A stretch of 7,296 nt of DNA from Chlorobiales bacterium (GCA_022360355.1 JAKSCY010000743.1:1-7296); one strand, 5' to 3'. Counted from the stretch's first letter, positions 1 to 6,677 are shown. Notes: a model not told the origin generated them from the letters alone. Program-made: numbers and translations.

Positions 1-919
1 ACGCCCTGTTGGCAACGAGCGGGCTGTACATGATAATATCGTACGTCTGGCAAAGGCAGTAGAACAGGCAAAGAGGTTCGATGCGCAACTTATCAGCTTT
101 CCCGAGCTGTATGTTGAAGGTTACACGATGACGCCCGAGGTGGTGCATGTTTTGGCGGAGCCGTCAAATGGTCCTTCGGTCACCCGCGTTCGGGAGATTG
201 CAGAGGAAAACAGTATCGGAATCATTTGCCCGTATGCAGAAAGGGACGAACGCGCCGGTGGCGAACCTTTTTTTTATGATTCGATAGCGTTTGTCGGCCC
301 GGATGGTTCATTGCTGCATAATTATCGCAAAACCCACCTTTTCGGCATGGCCGAGCGCACTAACTATCATTTTGGGTATACCGATGGGGAGAGTGACGCG
401 TTCAAGGTCAGTCTGGTTAATGGATTTCCTGTAGGAATACTGAACTGTTATGAGGCGGAGTTTTTCGAGCTTTCAAGGATACTGGCTCTTGAAGGGGCAA
501 AACTGATTGTAATCCCTACGGCAGCGGACTATTACTACAACCTTGCGGACGGGTCCCGCACGACTGTTCCTTATCCGGATATTTCCCGTAATCTTATTCC
601 TGCGCATGCTTATGAAAACAACTGTTTTGTGGCCTATTGTAACAGGTCCGGGACGGAGAAGGTAGGAGCGGGAAGTTGGCAATATCGGGGCAACTCAATT
701 GTTTGCGGCCCGCATGGTGATGTCATTCTGGCTGCCCGAAACGAGGATACGTTGCTTATAGCCGACGTAATCCCTCAGGAATACGCTCCTACACATCCTG
801 AGGGAGACTATCTGAAGAACCGCCGCCCTGAGTTGTATAAAAAGCTGGTATCGATGACGGCGGCTTTCGGCGGAGGATATACTTACCAGGACCCACCGAG
901 CCGGGATACGGATCGTTGA
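1..919 (+). CDS. Nitrilase-superfamily (carbon-nitrogen hydrolase) amidase, 5' end missing
   Basis: Likely cytoplasmic hydrolase of an amide or carbamoyl C-N bond, releasing ammonia. The reading frame is open from base 2, giving 305 in-window residues. Only about 10-15 N-terminal residues should be missing, judged by the usual family length and by the text opening inside the first helix (NIVRLAKAVEQA). The ATG at 128 is internal, because the essential FPELYVEGY block lies upstream of it. The Glu-Lys-Cys triad is complete: Glu in FPEL (bases 104-106), Lys in NYRKTHLF (329-331) and nucleophile Cys in LNCYEAEF (446-448). Further family blocks follow: LALEGAKLIVIPTA, AYENNCFVAYCNRSG and GNSIVCGPHGDVI. 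The pattern recalls R-amidase-like or N-carbamoyl-amide hydrolases, but the substrate cannot be read from sequence. The decarboxylase gene starts 42 bases downstream on the same strand with no terminator between, so cotranscription is inferred. Family assignment is very firm; substrate is unknown. Confidence 0.93.
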   Translation, partial: RPVGNERAVHDNIVRLAKAVEQAKRFDAQLISFPELYVEGYTMTPEVVHVLAEPSNGPSVTRVREIAEENSIGIICPYAERDERAGGEPFFYDSIAFVGPDGSLLHNYRKTHLFGMAERTNYHFGYTDGESDAFKVSLVNGFPVGILNCYEAEFFELSRILALEGAKLIVIPTAADYYYNLADGSRTTVPYPDISRNLIPAHAYENNCFVAYCNRSGTEKVGAGSWQYRGNSIVCGPHGDVILAARNEDTLLIADVIPQEYAPTHPEGDYLKNRRPELYKKLVSMTAAFGGGYTYQDPPSRDTDR

Positions 920-961
920 ACGTTATGAGAGCCTGAGACATCAACAAATGACATTGAACAA

Positions 962-2371
962 ATGGTCAAAAAACAAAAGGATCTGAAATCAATGGATGAG
1001 TCTGTGAAGTATCACTCTCCAACCTATGCCAGACGTTACATGACGGAGCCGATTCCGAAATTCGAGCTGCCTGAACAGTCTGTGCCGGGGCCTGTGGCCT
1101 ATCGCCTTATTCATGACGAACTTGAGCTGGACGGTAGACCTTCACAGAACCTTGCAACATTCTGTACAACATGGATGGAGCCTGAAGTTGATCAATTGAT
1201 CCAGCAGGGCCTGCATTACAACCTCGCCGATGAAGACGAGTATCCTCATGTGATCCGTATCCAGGAGCGCTGTGTAAATATTCTGGCCAATCTTTTCCAT
1301 GCACCCGTGGATGTTGATGGCGGTGCGGTTGGGACTGCCACGATAGGTTCGTCCGAGGCTATTATGCTTGCCGGTCTGGCAATGAAATGGAACTGGAGAA
1401 AACGCCGCAGGGCAGGCGGATTGCCGGAAGACAAACCGAATCTTGTCATGGGGGCAAACGTTCAAGTGTGCTGGAAGAAGTTTGCCCGGTACTTCGATGT
1501 TGAAGGCAAGTACATCCCTTTGGAGCCGGGTCGTTATGTCGTGACTCCTCAACAGGTGGCTGACGCCGTGGATGAAAATACCATAGGGGTTTGCGCTGTT
1601 CTTGGCAGTACCTTCACCGGGGAGTTCGAACCGGTAAAAGCAATCAACGATATTCTCCAGGAGGTGAACGAGCGGAATGGATGGGATGTGCCTGTTCATG
1701 TCGATGGGGCAAGTGGAGGATTTGTGGCACCGTTTCTCTACCCGGACAATGAGTGGGATTTTCGGGTTCCTCTTGTCCGGTCGGTAAATGTTTCAGGACA
1801 TAAATACGGCCTTTGTTATCCGGGGATTGGTTGGGTTGTCTGGCGAAAGAAGAGCGTGCTTCCTGAAGAGCTTGTTTTCCATGTCAACTATCTCGGAGGG
1901 GATATGGAAACATTTAATTTGAACTTTTCCAGGCCCGCATCAGGGGTTCTCGGTCAGTATTATAACTTTTTGCGCCTTGGTCGTGAGGGTTATACAAATG
2001 TGGTGAAAGCATTGAAGCATAATTCTGATTTTATACGCGAACAGTTGATGGCTACCGGTCAGTTTGAGATTCTGAGTGACGATCATTCTCTGCCGCTGGT
2101 TGCCTGGGCAGTACGTCAGGACGACCCCTATACTGCTTTTGATTTATCCCACAAACTCCGCGAAAAGGGCTGGATAGTCCCTGCCTATACAATGCCTGAA
2201 AATGCCGAAAGCGTGACTTGTCTCCGGGTTGTAATCCGGGAAGGGATGAGCCGGGAGGTAGCCGAAGACCTTGTGGATGATATTATTCGGGCAACAGCCG
2301 AGCTGAACGAGTCTGCGCCGAAACAAAAGGCCGGCCATGTTCCTGAGAAAGCGAACAGGCTCATCTGCTAA
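962..2371 (+). CDS. gadB: Glutamate decarboxylase (PLP-dependent)
   Basis: Converts L-glutamate to GABA and CO2, consuming a proton; cytosolic, group II PLP decarboxylase. The product is 469 residues, against 466 for E. coli GadB. Landmarks run collinear with GadB: NLATFCTTWMEP (63-74), TIGSSEAIMLAGLAMKW (127-143), NVQVCWKKFARYFDVE (166-181), HVDGASGGF with the pyridine-binding Asp248, and SGHKYGL with PLP-lysine Lys281 (bases 1802-1804). ELVFHVNYLGG, NFSRPASGV and LRLGREGYT follow. The C-terminal tail contains a His (459) but does not match the E. coli tail that closes the active site at neutral pH, so pH gating is uncertain. The start at 962 has no Shine-Dalgarno. An alternative ATG at 992 has AAAAGGAT about 10 bases upstream and would give 459 residues. 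I keep 962 because the longer N-terminus resembles other bacterial GADs as I recall them. No glutamate/GABA antiporter gene is visible here; one could lie upstream of the window. Confidence 0.95.
   Translation: MVKKQKDLKSMDESVKYHSPTYARRYMTEPIPKFELPEQSVPGPVAYRLIHDELELDGRPSQNLATFCTTWMEPEVDQLIQQGLHYNLADEDEYPHVIRIQERCVNILANLFHAPVDVDGGAVGTATIGSSEAIMLAGLAMKWNWRKRRRAGGLPEDKPNLVMGANVQVCWKKFARYFDVEGKYIPLEPGRYVVTPQQVADAVDENTIGVCAVLGSTFTGEFEPVKAINDILQEVNERNGWDVPVHVDGASGGFVAPFLYPDNEWDFRVPLVRSVNVSGHKYGLCYPGIGWVVWRKKSVLPEELVFHVNYLGGDMETFNLNFSRPASGVLGQYYNFLRLGREGYTNVVKALKHNSDFIREQLMATGQFEILSDDHSLPLVAWAVRQDDPYTAFDLSHKLREKGWIVPAYTMPENAESVTCLRVVIREGMSREVAEDLVDDIIRATAELNESAPKQKAGHVPEKANRLIC
975..982 (+). promoter_or_regulatory. 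Possible Shine-Dalgarno for the alternative decarboxylase start
   Basis: AAAAGGAT lies about 10 bases before the in-frame ATG at 992, while the upstream ATG at 962 has no purine-rich site. If functional, the decarboxylase would begin at 992 and lose ten residues. The spacing is slightly long, so this only weakly favours the shorter form. Confidence 0.3.
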
Positions 2372-2437
2372 GCGGAAAAATGATGATAAGGTTATGTTTT
2401 GCGATGCCCTTCGATCAACCTGTTGTCTTGCGGTCCT

Positions 2438-3622
2438 TTACATTTCGCTGACATAGAAACAGATAAACTTCAGGTAATGTGTTTCCGGCATTGAGAGCAG
2501 TACCGGGTGATCGGCTGCCTGGGAGTTCCTGAAGACAATGCGAAGCTGTTTTTTCAGTGAAACCGATGCCTGACGAATGGTCTCCAGGAAGTCACCTTCG
2601 GAAACATGATGGGAGCAGGATGCTGTTGCCAGAAAGCCTCCGTTTTTTACGAGTTGCAGACCAAGTTTGTTAAGCTTTTTATAGGCATGCAAAGCCGATG
2701 GCAGGTTTTTGCGGTTTTTGGTAAAGCTTGGCGGATCAAGGATAACCAGATCGTACGACTTTTTGTCTTCAATCATCCGGTTCATGACCTCGAAAGCATC
2801 TCCTTCAATCAGAGAGTAGTTCGAAAGCTTGTTCAGAACAGCGTTTTCTTCTGCGCGCCGCAGTGCATTGCGAGATATGTCGACCATGGTTGCCGATGTG
2901 GCTCCACCGAAAAGTGCGTTCAGACCAAATCCACCGTCACTTGTAAAAACATCAAGTGTTTCGGCCTTGTTTGCCATTTTGCGAACGATGCGGCGGTTAT
3001 CCCTCTGGTCGAGGAAAAAACCCGTTTTATGACCTTCAAGAAGATTGATGGTATAATGCAAACCGGTATCATGGATGATCTGAACTGCATCTGCCTCGGT
3101 GCCATGTACGATTTTTTTATAGAGAGGGAGGCCCTCGAGTTCCCGAAGACTCGATTCGTTACGTACAACAATCGAGGAAGGTTGAAAAAGATCGGCAAGA
3201 ACATCGCATACAAGCGGCAGGTGGCGATCCATCCCGGCTGAGAATGCCTGTAATGAGAAAGCTGTATTGAAGCGGTCGATAACAAGGCCGGGAAGCCCAT
3301 CGGATTCTCCATGCACAAGTCTGAATGCGTTGGTGTCGGTTTCGGAGTATATTTTTGCACGCAGATCAAGGGCTTTCAGGATTTTTTCCCTGAAAAAAGC
3401 ACTCTCAGGAACTTCGCCGGTTCTCGATAGCAGACGAAAGGCAATAAGGGAGTGCGGATTGTAAAAACCGGTGCCGACAAACTTGTTGTCATGAGTGTAG
3501 AGTTTAACTGTTTCTCCCGCTGCAATATCTTTTGGGAGTGACTGTAACTCGTTGCTGAATGACCAGAGGTGGCCTTTGAACAGTCTGCGATGTTCTTTAG
3601 GCTTAAGGTACAGGGAATGCAT
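2438..3622 (-). CDS. rlmI: RlmI-type class I SAM-dependent 23S rRNA (cytosine-5) methyltransferase
   Basis: Probably methylates a cytosine of 23S rRNA (E. coli RlmI modifies C1962) using SAM. I choose the ATG at 3622, giving 394 residues (E. coli RlmI about 396). It places the typical N-terminal PUA start, [19 protein letters not shown], at the beginning. The longer GTG start at 3685 adds 21 non-family residues, and neither has a clear Shine-Dalgarno. Order: PUA domain (about 1-75), central RlmI/YccW domain with [18 protein letters not shown], then [14 protein letters not shown] and a Rossmann methyltransferase domain. SAM motif I reads [15 protein letters not shown], where the enterobacterial form has an F-x-Y-TGGF type. 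The catalytic region has DPPSFTK (Asp296) and ASCSHH with probable catalytic Cys336. The gene is convergent with gadB; only 66 bases separate the stops and I see no good hairpin there. Subfamily is confident; the exact target base is inferred by homology. Confidence 0.92.
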   Translation of the reverse strand: MHSLYLKPKEHRRLFKGHLWSFSNELQSLPKDIAAGETVKLYTHDNKFVGTGFYNPHSLIAFRLLSRTGEVPESAFFREKILKALDLRAKIYSETDTNAFRLVHGESDGLPGLVIDRFNTAFSLQAFSAGMDRHLPLVCDVLADLFQPSSIVVRNESSLRELEGLPLYKKIVHGTEADAVQIIHDTGLHYTINLLEGHKTGFFLDQRDNRRIVRKMANKAETLDVFTSDGGFGLNALFGGATSATMVDISRNALRRAEENAVLNKLSNYSLIEGDAFEVMNRMIEDKKSYDLVILDPPSFTKNRKNLPSALHAYKKLNKLGLQLVKNGGFLATASCSHHVSEGDFLETIRQASVSLKKQLRIVFRNSQAADHPVLLSMPETHYLKFICFYVSEM

Positions 3623-3862
3623 GGTGATACGGATAGATTTAATCGGTTGTGGTGTTGTTGCTATACCGGCCTGAAACTGTTTCACGATTGTCCGGGTACA
3701 GCGGCGCTATCTGAACCGGCGACCCGTGTAAGTACAATAAAAAAAGAACTTGATAAAGAAGAATATCAGCGATATTCACTATACTTCCAGTTGCCGTATG
3801 ACGGGGTATGGTGGTCTGCAAATGATCATGTTACGTTTGATTTTTTAACGATTGAGCAATGA
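3617..3862 (+). other. Doubtful small ORF ending in an ATGA overlap with the lipoprotein gene
   Basis: An 81-codon frame from ATG 3617 (open further upstream to a GTG at 3569) ends with TGA at 3860-3862, sharing ATGA with the start of the next gene. This is the arrangement expected of translationally coupled genes. Against it: its 5' part overlaps the start of the rlmI gene on the other strand, there is no ribosome binding site, its 3' half is AT-rich in third positions unlike neighbouring genes, and I recognise no family. The C-terminal half (DKEEYQRYSLYFQLPYDGVWW) looks vaguely protein-like. Most likely this is a chance frame in a divergent promoter region. Confidence 0.13.
3750..3778 (+). 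promoter_or_regulatory. Weak sigma-70-like promoter overlapped by a perfect dyad (putative operator)
   Basis: TTGATA (3750-3755), a 17-base spacer and TATTCA (3773-3778) make a weak -35/-10 pair pointing at the lipoprotein gene, whose ATG is 80 bases further on. The stretch 3761-3777 is a perfect inverted repeat, GAATATC-AGC-GATATTC, covering the spacer and most of the -10. That position would suit a repressor site. TATACT at 3780-3785 is an alternative -10 without a matching -35. The dyad is seen directly; promoter and operator roles are inference. Confidence 0.3.
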
Positions 3863-4716
3863 AACTATCTCTGAATGTTTTTCTGGGCTGGGTTTTAACT
3901 GTTTTCCTCGCAGGATGTGCTGATTTCAGGACAGTTACCGTTGAGGAGTGGCCATCGGAAAGTGTTCAGCTCAGTGATGACCTCGCCGAGCTGTACCTTG
4001 ATGTGTCCAAAGTATCCAGGAGCGTAAAAACGCTTGACGGATACGCGGATATCTGGATAAAGACCCCGAAGAGAGAGGAGCGCGTGTACAGCAATATTCA
4101 GCTATCGGAAGAAAAGGATATGCGCATTATCGTCAGTTCGGGTATCATGGGGTGGCCTGTTGCCGATATGCTTTTTCGCCCTGATTCGCTGTTTGTCCAC
4201 GATATGCTCAACAACCGTTTGCTTGTCGGGGGCAACCATCCTGATAACCTTGAGAAAATTCTTGGGCTGAGGTCGGGTTACGGGCTTTTTTTGGATGCTC
4301 TTGGCGGTGTGATTCCCATAGACGAACCGCTGGATGCAATAAAGTCAGTGCGTAAAGACGGGAGCAGGGTGAGCTTTGGTGTCGTTACGTCGGCAGGGAA
4401 GAGGGAGTTTCTCGTTAACACTCTTACCCGAAATATGGAAGGGGTGCTTATAAGCGATTCGTTCGGCAGAAAACAGGTGGAGATGCACTTCAGAAAATTC
4501 GCGACGTTCAACCTCGAAGGGAAAAATATCATGCTGCCGGAGGAAATCGACGTCCTGATGTTCAACCCGCACCTTGACGGTAGCGGCAGACATGAGCTGG
4601 TGATTGTTTACGATGAACGAACCCTCAATCCGGAGATACTCGAGATTCAATACCGTCTTCCAAAGAATGCAAAGGTAATAGATCTGGACAGGGTCGGGAT
4701 CCTTCCCTGGATGTAG
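3859..4716 (+). CDS. DUF4292-like (LolA/LolB-fold-like) outer-membrane lipoprotein
   Basis: Predicted lipoprotein of 285 residues. The N-terminus MKLSLNVFLGWVLTVFLAGC is a short signal peptide with a lipobox LAGC; Cys20 would be lipidated, and the next residues (Ala-Asp) leave the sorting question open. The mature part is soluble and beta-rich with no further membrane segment. TLDGYADIWIKTPKREERVYSNIQLSEEKDMRI, the hydrophobic IMGWPVADMLFRPDSLFVHD and a C-terminal strand-rich part resemble DUF4292 proteins of Bacteroidota/Chlorobiota, which have a LolA/LolB-like fold. A role in handling lipid or another envelope component is therefore possible but unproven. The ATG at 3859 has no good Shine-Dalgarno, yet the lipobox spacing fixes this start well. 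It stands alone on its strand, bounded by a divergent promoter region and by terminator hairpins. Lipoprotein status is firm; the DUF assignment is from memory of the pattern. Confidence 0.82.
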   Translation: MKLSLNVFLGWVLTVFLAGCADFRTVTVEEWPSESVQLSDDLAELYLDVSKVSRSVKTLDGYADIWIKTPKREERVYSNIQLSEEKDMRIIVSSGIMGWPVADMLFRPDSLFVHDMLNNRLLVGGNHPDNLEKILGLRSGYGLFLDALGGVIPIDEPLDAIKSVRKDGSRVSFGVVTSAGKREFLVNTLTRNMEGVLISDSFGRKQVEMHFRKFATFNLEGKNIMLPEEIDVLMFNPHLDGSGRHELVIVYDERTLNPEILEIQYRLPKNAKVIDLDRVGILPWM

Positions 4717-4719
4717 AGG

Positions 4720-4760
4720 GGGGCCTTGAATAAATGCCCGCAACGTTTATTCAAGGCCCC
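4720..4760. repeat. Perfect 15-bp inverted repeat (hairpin) just after the lipoprotein stop codon
   Basis: GGGGCCTTGAATAAA (4720-4734) and its exact reverse complement TTTATTCAAGGCCCC (4746-4760) flank an 11-base loop; a G-U and a G-C pair can extend the stem into the loop. It begins three bases after the TAG at 4714-4716. Neither strand has a T-run after the stem, so it is not a textbook intrinsic terminator. It could protect the 3' end of the mRNA from exonucleases, assist termination at the next hairpin, or be a copy of a dispersed palindromic repeat. Confidence 0.85.
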
Positions 4761-4802
4761 TGTTCGCTGTTAATGTTGATTTGTGTTTTTTGCTTCGAAA
4801 AT

Positions 4803-4830
4803 AAAAGAGCCCCGGATTTCGGGGCTTTTG
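4803..4830. terminator. Bidirectional intrinsic terminator between convergent genes
   Basis: GCCCCG (4809-4814) pairs with CGGGGC (4820-4825) around a five-base loop, and the stem extends through A-T and G-U pairs. On the plus strand TTTTGTTGTT follows; read on the minus strand the stem is followed by TTTTATTTT. It lies between the stops of the lipoprotein gene (plus) and the superoxide dismutase gene (minus) and can serve both. Confidence 0.85.
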
Positions 4831-4857
4831 TTGTTGAAATTTACAATCGATTCAGCT

Positions 4858-5463
4858 TCAGACCTGGGCGTTGAGGAAATTCTGTGAAGCAAAATCCCAG
4901 TTCAGAAGGTCATCGATGACTGCAGCCACGTAATCCGGCCTGCGGTTTTGAAAGTCAAGATAATACGCATGTTCCCAGACGTCAATCGTCAGGATCGGAA
5001 TCATGCCGCTTGTCAGAGGTGTCTGGGCGTTGGCTGTTTTTACGACCTTCAACTGTCCCTTGTCAAGCACTAACCATGCCCATCCGCTGCCAAACTGTGT
5101 TGCAGCTGCGTTGGCAAGTTCTTCCTTGAATGCATCATAGTTGCCGAAATCAGTATCGATTTTCCCGGCTATCTCTCCCGATGGTTTGCCGCCGCCGTTT
5201 GGAGAAAGGCTGTTCCAGTAAAAAGAATGGTTCCATGCCTGTGCGCCATTGTTGAACAAGCCGGCTTTTTCCGGGTTGTTTGCTGTTGCAACGATAACAT
5301 CTTCAATATTTTGATCGTCAAGAGGCGTACCGGCTACCATGTCATTGTATTTTTTTATGTAGGTAGCATGATGTTTGCCGTAGTGAAAACCGATTGTCTC
5401 TGTAGAGATATGAGGTGCAAGGGCATTGTCCGCATATGGAAGTGCTGGTTGTGAGTATGCCAT
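4858..5463 (-). CDS. sodB: Iron superoxide dismutase
   Basis: Dismutates superoxide to oxygen and hydrogen peroxide in the cytoplasm; a plausible oxygen defence for an anaerobic phototroph. The product is 201 residues with no signal peptide, close to E. coli SodB (193). The four metal ligands are present: His27 (FHYGKHH), His79 (QAWNHSFYW), Asp161 and His165 (DVWEHAYYLD). Second-shell Tyr35 and the active-site Gln75 supplied from the N-terminal half (NNGAQAWNH) point to the iron rather than manganese type. FGSGWAWLV and NAQTPLTSG are further family blocks. The preferred metal cannot be proved from sequence, and Gly73 replaces an Ala of E. coli SodB, so cambialism is possible. The start at 5463 is fixed by the family N-terminus (LPYADNALAPHIS), but no Shine-Dalgarno precedes it. 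The gene is divergent from the small lipoprotein-coaE unit and ends at a shared terminator. Confidence 0.97.
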   Translation of the reverse strand: MAYSQPALPYADNALAPHISTETIGFHYGKHHATYIKKYNDMVAGTPLDDQNIEDVIVATANNPEKAGLFNNGAQAWNHSFYWNSLSPNGGGKPSGEIAGKIDTDFGNYDAFKEELANAAATQFGSGWAWLVLDKGQLKVVKTANAQTPLTSGMIPILTIDVWEHAYYLDFQNRRPDYVAAVIDDLLNWDFASQNFLNAQV

Positions 5464-5655
5464 GAGAGTGGAGTGTTTAAATTAAGAGTGTACCGAGTAA
5501 CGGGGTTTGGTTTTTTAACTATCGGTATAAAGATTTAGTTTCTCATGCGGATTAATTTTTACAATAGTTTCGCACCCGGTTGTGATTCTTGAACGGAGAT
5601 TTATTTCTTGCCACTGCTTTGTTGCGCATATTTCTAAAAATAAAAAGGTGTGTAG
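5464..5655. promoter_or_regulatory. Divergent control region between sodB and the lipoprotein-coaE unit
   Basis: This 192-base AT-rich gap must hold promoters for both directions, but I cannot place either with confidence. Visible elements: TATAAA at 5526-5531 (plus strand) without a well-spaced -35; an inverted pair TACCGA (5491-5496) and TCGGTA (5522-5527) with 25 bases between; and AGAGTG repeated at 5465-5470 and 5485-5490 with GAGTG at 5471-5475. In the sodB transcript these repeats give a pyrimidine-rich CACTC-repeat leader immediately before the start. I see no recognisable Fur-type box. Confidence 0.5.
5643..5648 (+). promoter_or_regulatory. Ribosome binding site of the small lipoprotein gene
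   Basis: AAAAGG ends seven bases before the ATG at 5656, a good position. It supports that start over the in-frame ATG at 5674. Confidence 0.55.
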
Positions 5656-5994
5656 ATGGTACGAATAATCAGAATGCATGTTACCTGCGCTGTGACGGTG
5701 ATCACCATGTTTTTTTTGCAGGGATGCGCCAAAAGCGACCCTCCAGCACTGAATGAAGCCGATAAACGGTTTGCAGCGTTTTACGCGGATTATATGCTGC
5801 TTTCCGGGGTTGCCGTCGGCGAGGCTGACAGTGTTGCGTTAACGGGTATTCAGGAAATCGATTCGCTGCTCGACGCTCATGCGTTGACCATACAGGTGTT
5901 TAACGAGCGGGCGGATGCCTATCGTCAGGAGCCGAAGCTTTGGAGAGCAGTGCTGCTCGAGGTAAAAAACAACCTGCAGCAGAATAATGAGTGA
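5656..5994 (+). CDS. Small uncharacterised lipoprotein upstream of coaE
   Basis: A 112-residue predicted lipoprotein. Residues 1-24 form a signal peptide (charged VRIIR start, hydrophobic core) ending in the lipobox LQGC with Cys24; Ala-Lys-Ser follows. The mature part of about 88 residues looks all-helical: RFAAFYADYMLLSGV, a second helix around EIDSLLDAH, then FNERADAYRQEPKLWRAVLLEVKNNLQ. The helical layout with a conserved-looking P-x-LW near the end recalls DUF4296-type small lipoproteins, a weak resemblance from memory. A ribosome binding site seven bases upstream supports the first ATG. Its last codons overlap the start of coaE by 8 bases, so the two are probably cotranscribed and translationally coupled. 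No function can be given; the link to CoA synthesis may be only positional. Confidence 0.82.
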   Translation: MVRIIRMHVTCAVTVITMFFLQGCAKSDPPALNEADKRFAAFYADYMLLSGVAVGEADSVALTGIQEIDSLLDAHALTIQVFNERADAYRQEPKLWRAVLLEVKNNLQQNNE

Positions 5995-6622
5995 AAAGGC
6001 TTGCACAACAAACTACCCGGTACTTGTCGGTATAACGGGCGGTCTTGGTAGTGGCAAGACCACTGTTTGCAGAATGCTGGCACGTATGGGCTGTGGTGTT
6101 TTTGAGGCTGACAGGGTCGCCAAGAATCTCCAGGTAGAAGATCCTGAGGTTATCGAGGGTATTAAGCGGATATTCGGTGAAGATGTTTATTCAAGCAGCC
6201 GATCGGGAAAGCTTTCGCTTGACAGACATCGTATTGCCCGGGAGATTTTTAAGGATTCCTGTATGCGCAACCGGATAAACGAGCTGATTCATCCGAAAGT
6301 TTTCAGGGCTTTTCAGGAGGCTGTCGAACATGCTGCAAGAGACGGGGTAAAGGTTGTTGTAAAGGAAGCTGCTATTCTGCTGGAATCGGGAAGTGACAAG
6401 GGGTTGGATATCGTTGTGGTTGTTGTTTCCGACCTTGAAAAAAGGATAGAGCGTGCCATGAAGAAAGGCATGGGGAGCCGTGAGGAAATCATGCGTCGTA
6501 TTGAGGCACAGTGGCCCCAGGAAAAACTCGTGGAAAGAGCCGATTACGTGATAGAAAACAATGGTTCTGTCGGGGAACTTGAAAACAGCGTCCGTGCGCT
6601 TTATCAAAAGATTTTTGCCTGA
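5987..6622 (+). CDS. coaE: Dephospho-CoA kinase
   Basis: Last step of CoA synthesis: phosphorylates the 3'-hydroxyl of the dephospho-CoA ribose with ATP, in the cytosol. The product is 211 residues, normal for the family. Walker A is GGLGSGKT (18-25) inside VGITGGLGSGKTTV; FEADRVAKNL carries the likely catalytic Asp42; LIHPKVF and VVKEAAILLESG form the CoA-site blocks; RIEAQWPQEKLVERADYVIENNGS is the conserved C-terminal signature. EAAILLESG in place of the enterobacterial VPLLFE-type text fits Bacteroidota/Chlorobiota homologues as I recall them. The ATG at 5987 lies inside the end of the preceding lipoprotein gene (stop 5992-5994) and has no good Shine-Dalgarno, so translation probably depends on coupling. 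About nine residues precede the conserved core. The gene converges on tatC with only 55 bases between; the near-palindrome there is not a convincing terminator. Confidence 0.96.
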   Translation: MSEKACTTNYPVLVGITGGLGSGKTTVCRMLARMGCGVFEADRVAKNLQVEDPEVIEGIKRIFGEDVYSSSRSGKLSLDRHRIAREIFKDSCMRNRINELIHPKVFRAFQEAVEHAARDGVKVVVKEAAILLESGSDKGLDIVVVVVSDLEKRIERAMKKGMGSREEIMRRIEAQWPQEKLVERADYVIENNGSVGELENSVRALYQKIFA

Positions 6623-6677
6623 TTAAGGGTTAGGAGACTCGGGCAATCGGTCACAGCTCGGGTTTTAAACCGCCACT

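Noticed and set aside
128..919. ATG at 128 as the start of the amidase
   Set aside because: The frame is open to base 2 and the upstream part encodes the family helix and the catalytic Glu in FPEL; starting at 128 would remove an essential residue.
1142..1699. 185-codon open frame on the minus strand
   Set aside because: Antisense to the well-conserved glutamate decarboxylase core; no family pattern and no ribosome site.
2372..2437. AGGTT/AACCT pairing between the gadB and rlmI stops as a terminator
   Set aside because: Only five base pairs around a loop of more than 20 bases; not a credible hairpin.
2606..3241. 211-codon open frame on the plus strand
   Set aside because: It lies wholly antisense to the rlmI gene, whose motifs are clear, and its translation is Cys/Phe-rich without any recognisable family.
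3693..3726. CGGGT...ACCCG stem with inner CGG/CCG, considered as an RNA gene or tRNA fragment
   Set aside because: The stem is short and interrupted, no tRNA arms or CCA-adjacent structure can be drawn, and no T-run follows.
6408..6428. GTT/GTG-rich run in coaE as a simple-sequence repeat
   Set aside because: It encodes a valine-rich beta strand (DIVVVVVSD) normal for a P-loop kinase core and is too short and irregular to be a slippage tract.
6656..6673. Near-palindrome CGGGTTTTAAACCG between coaE and tatC as a terminator
   Set aside because: Imperfect, AT-centred with almost no loop, and without a T-run on either side.
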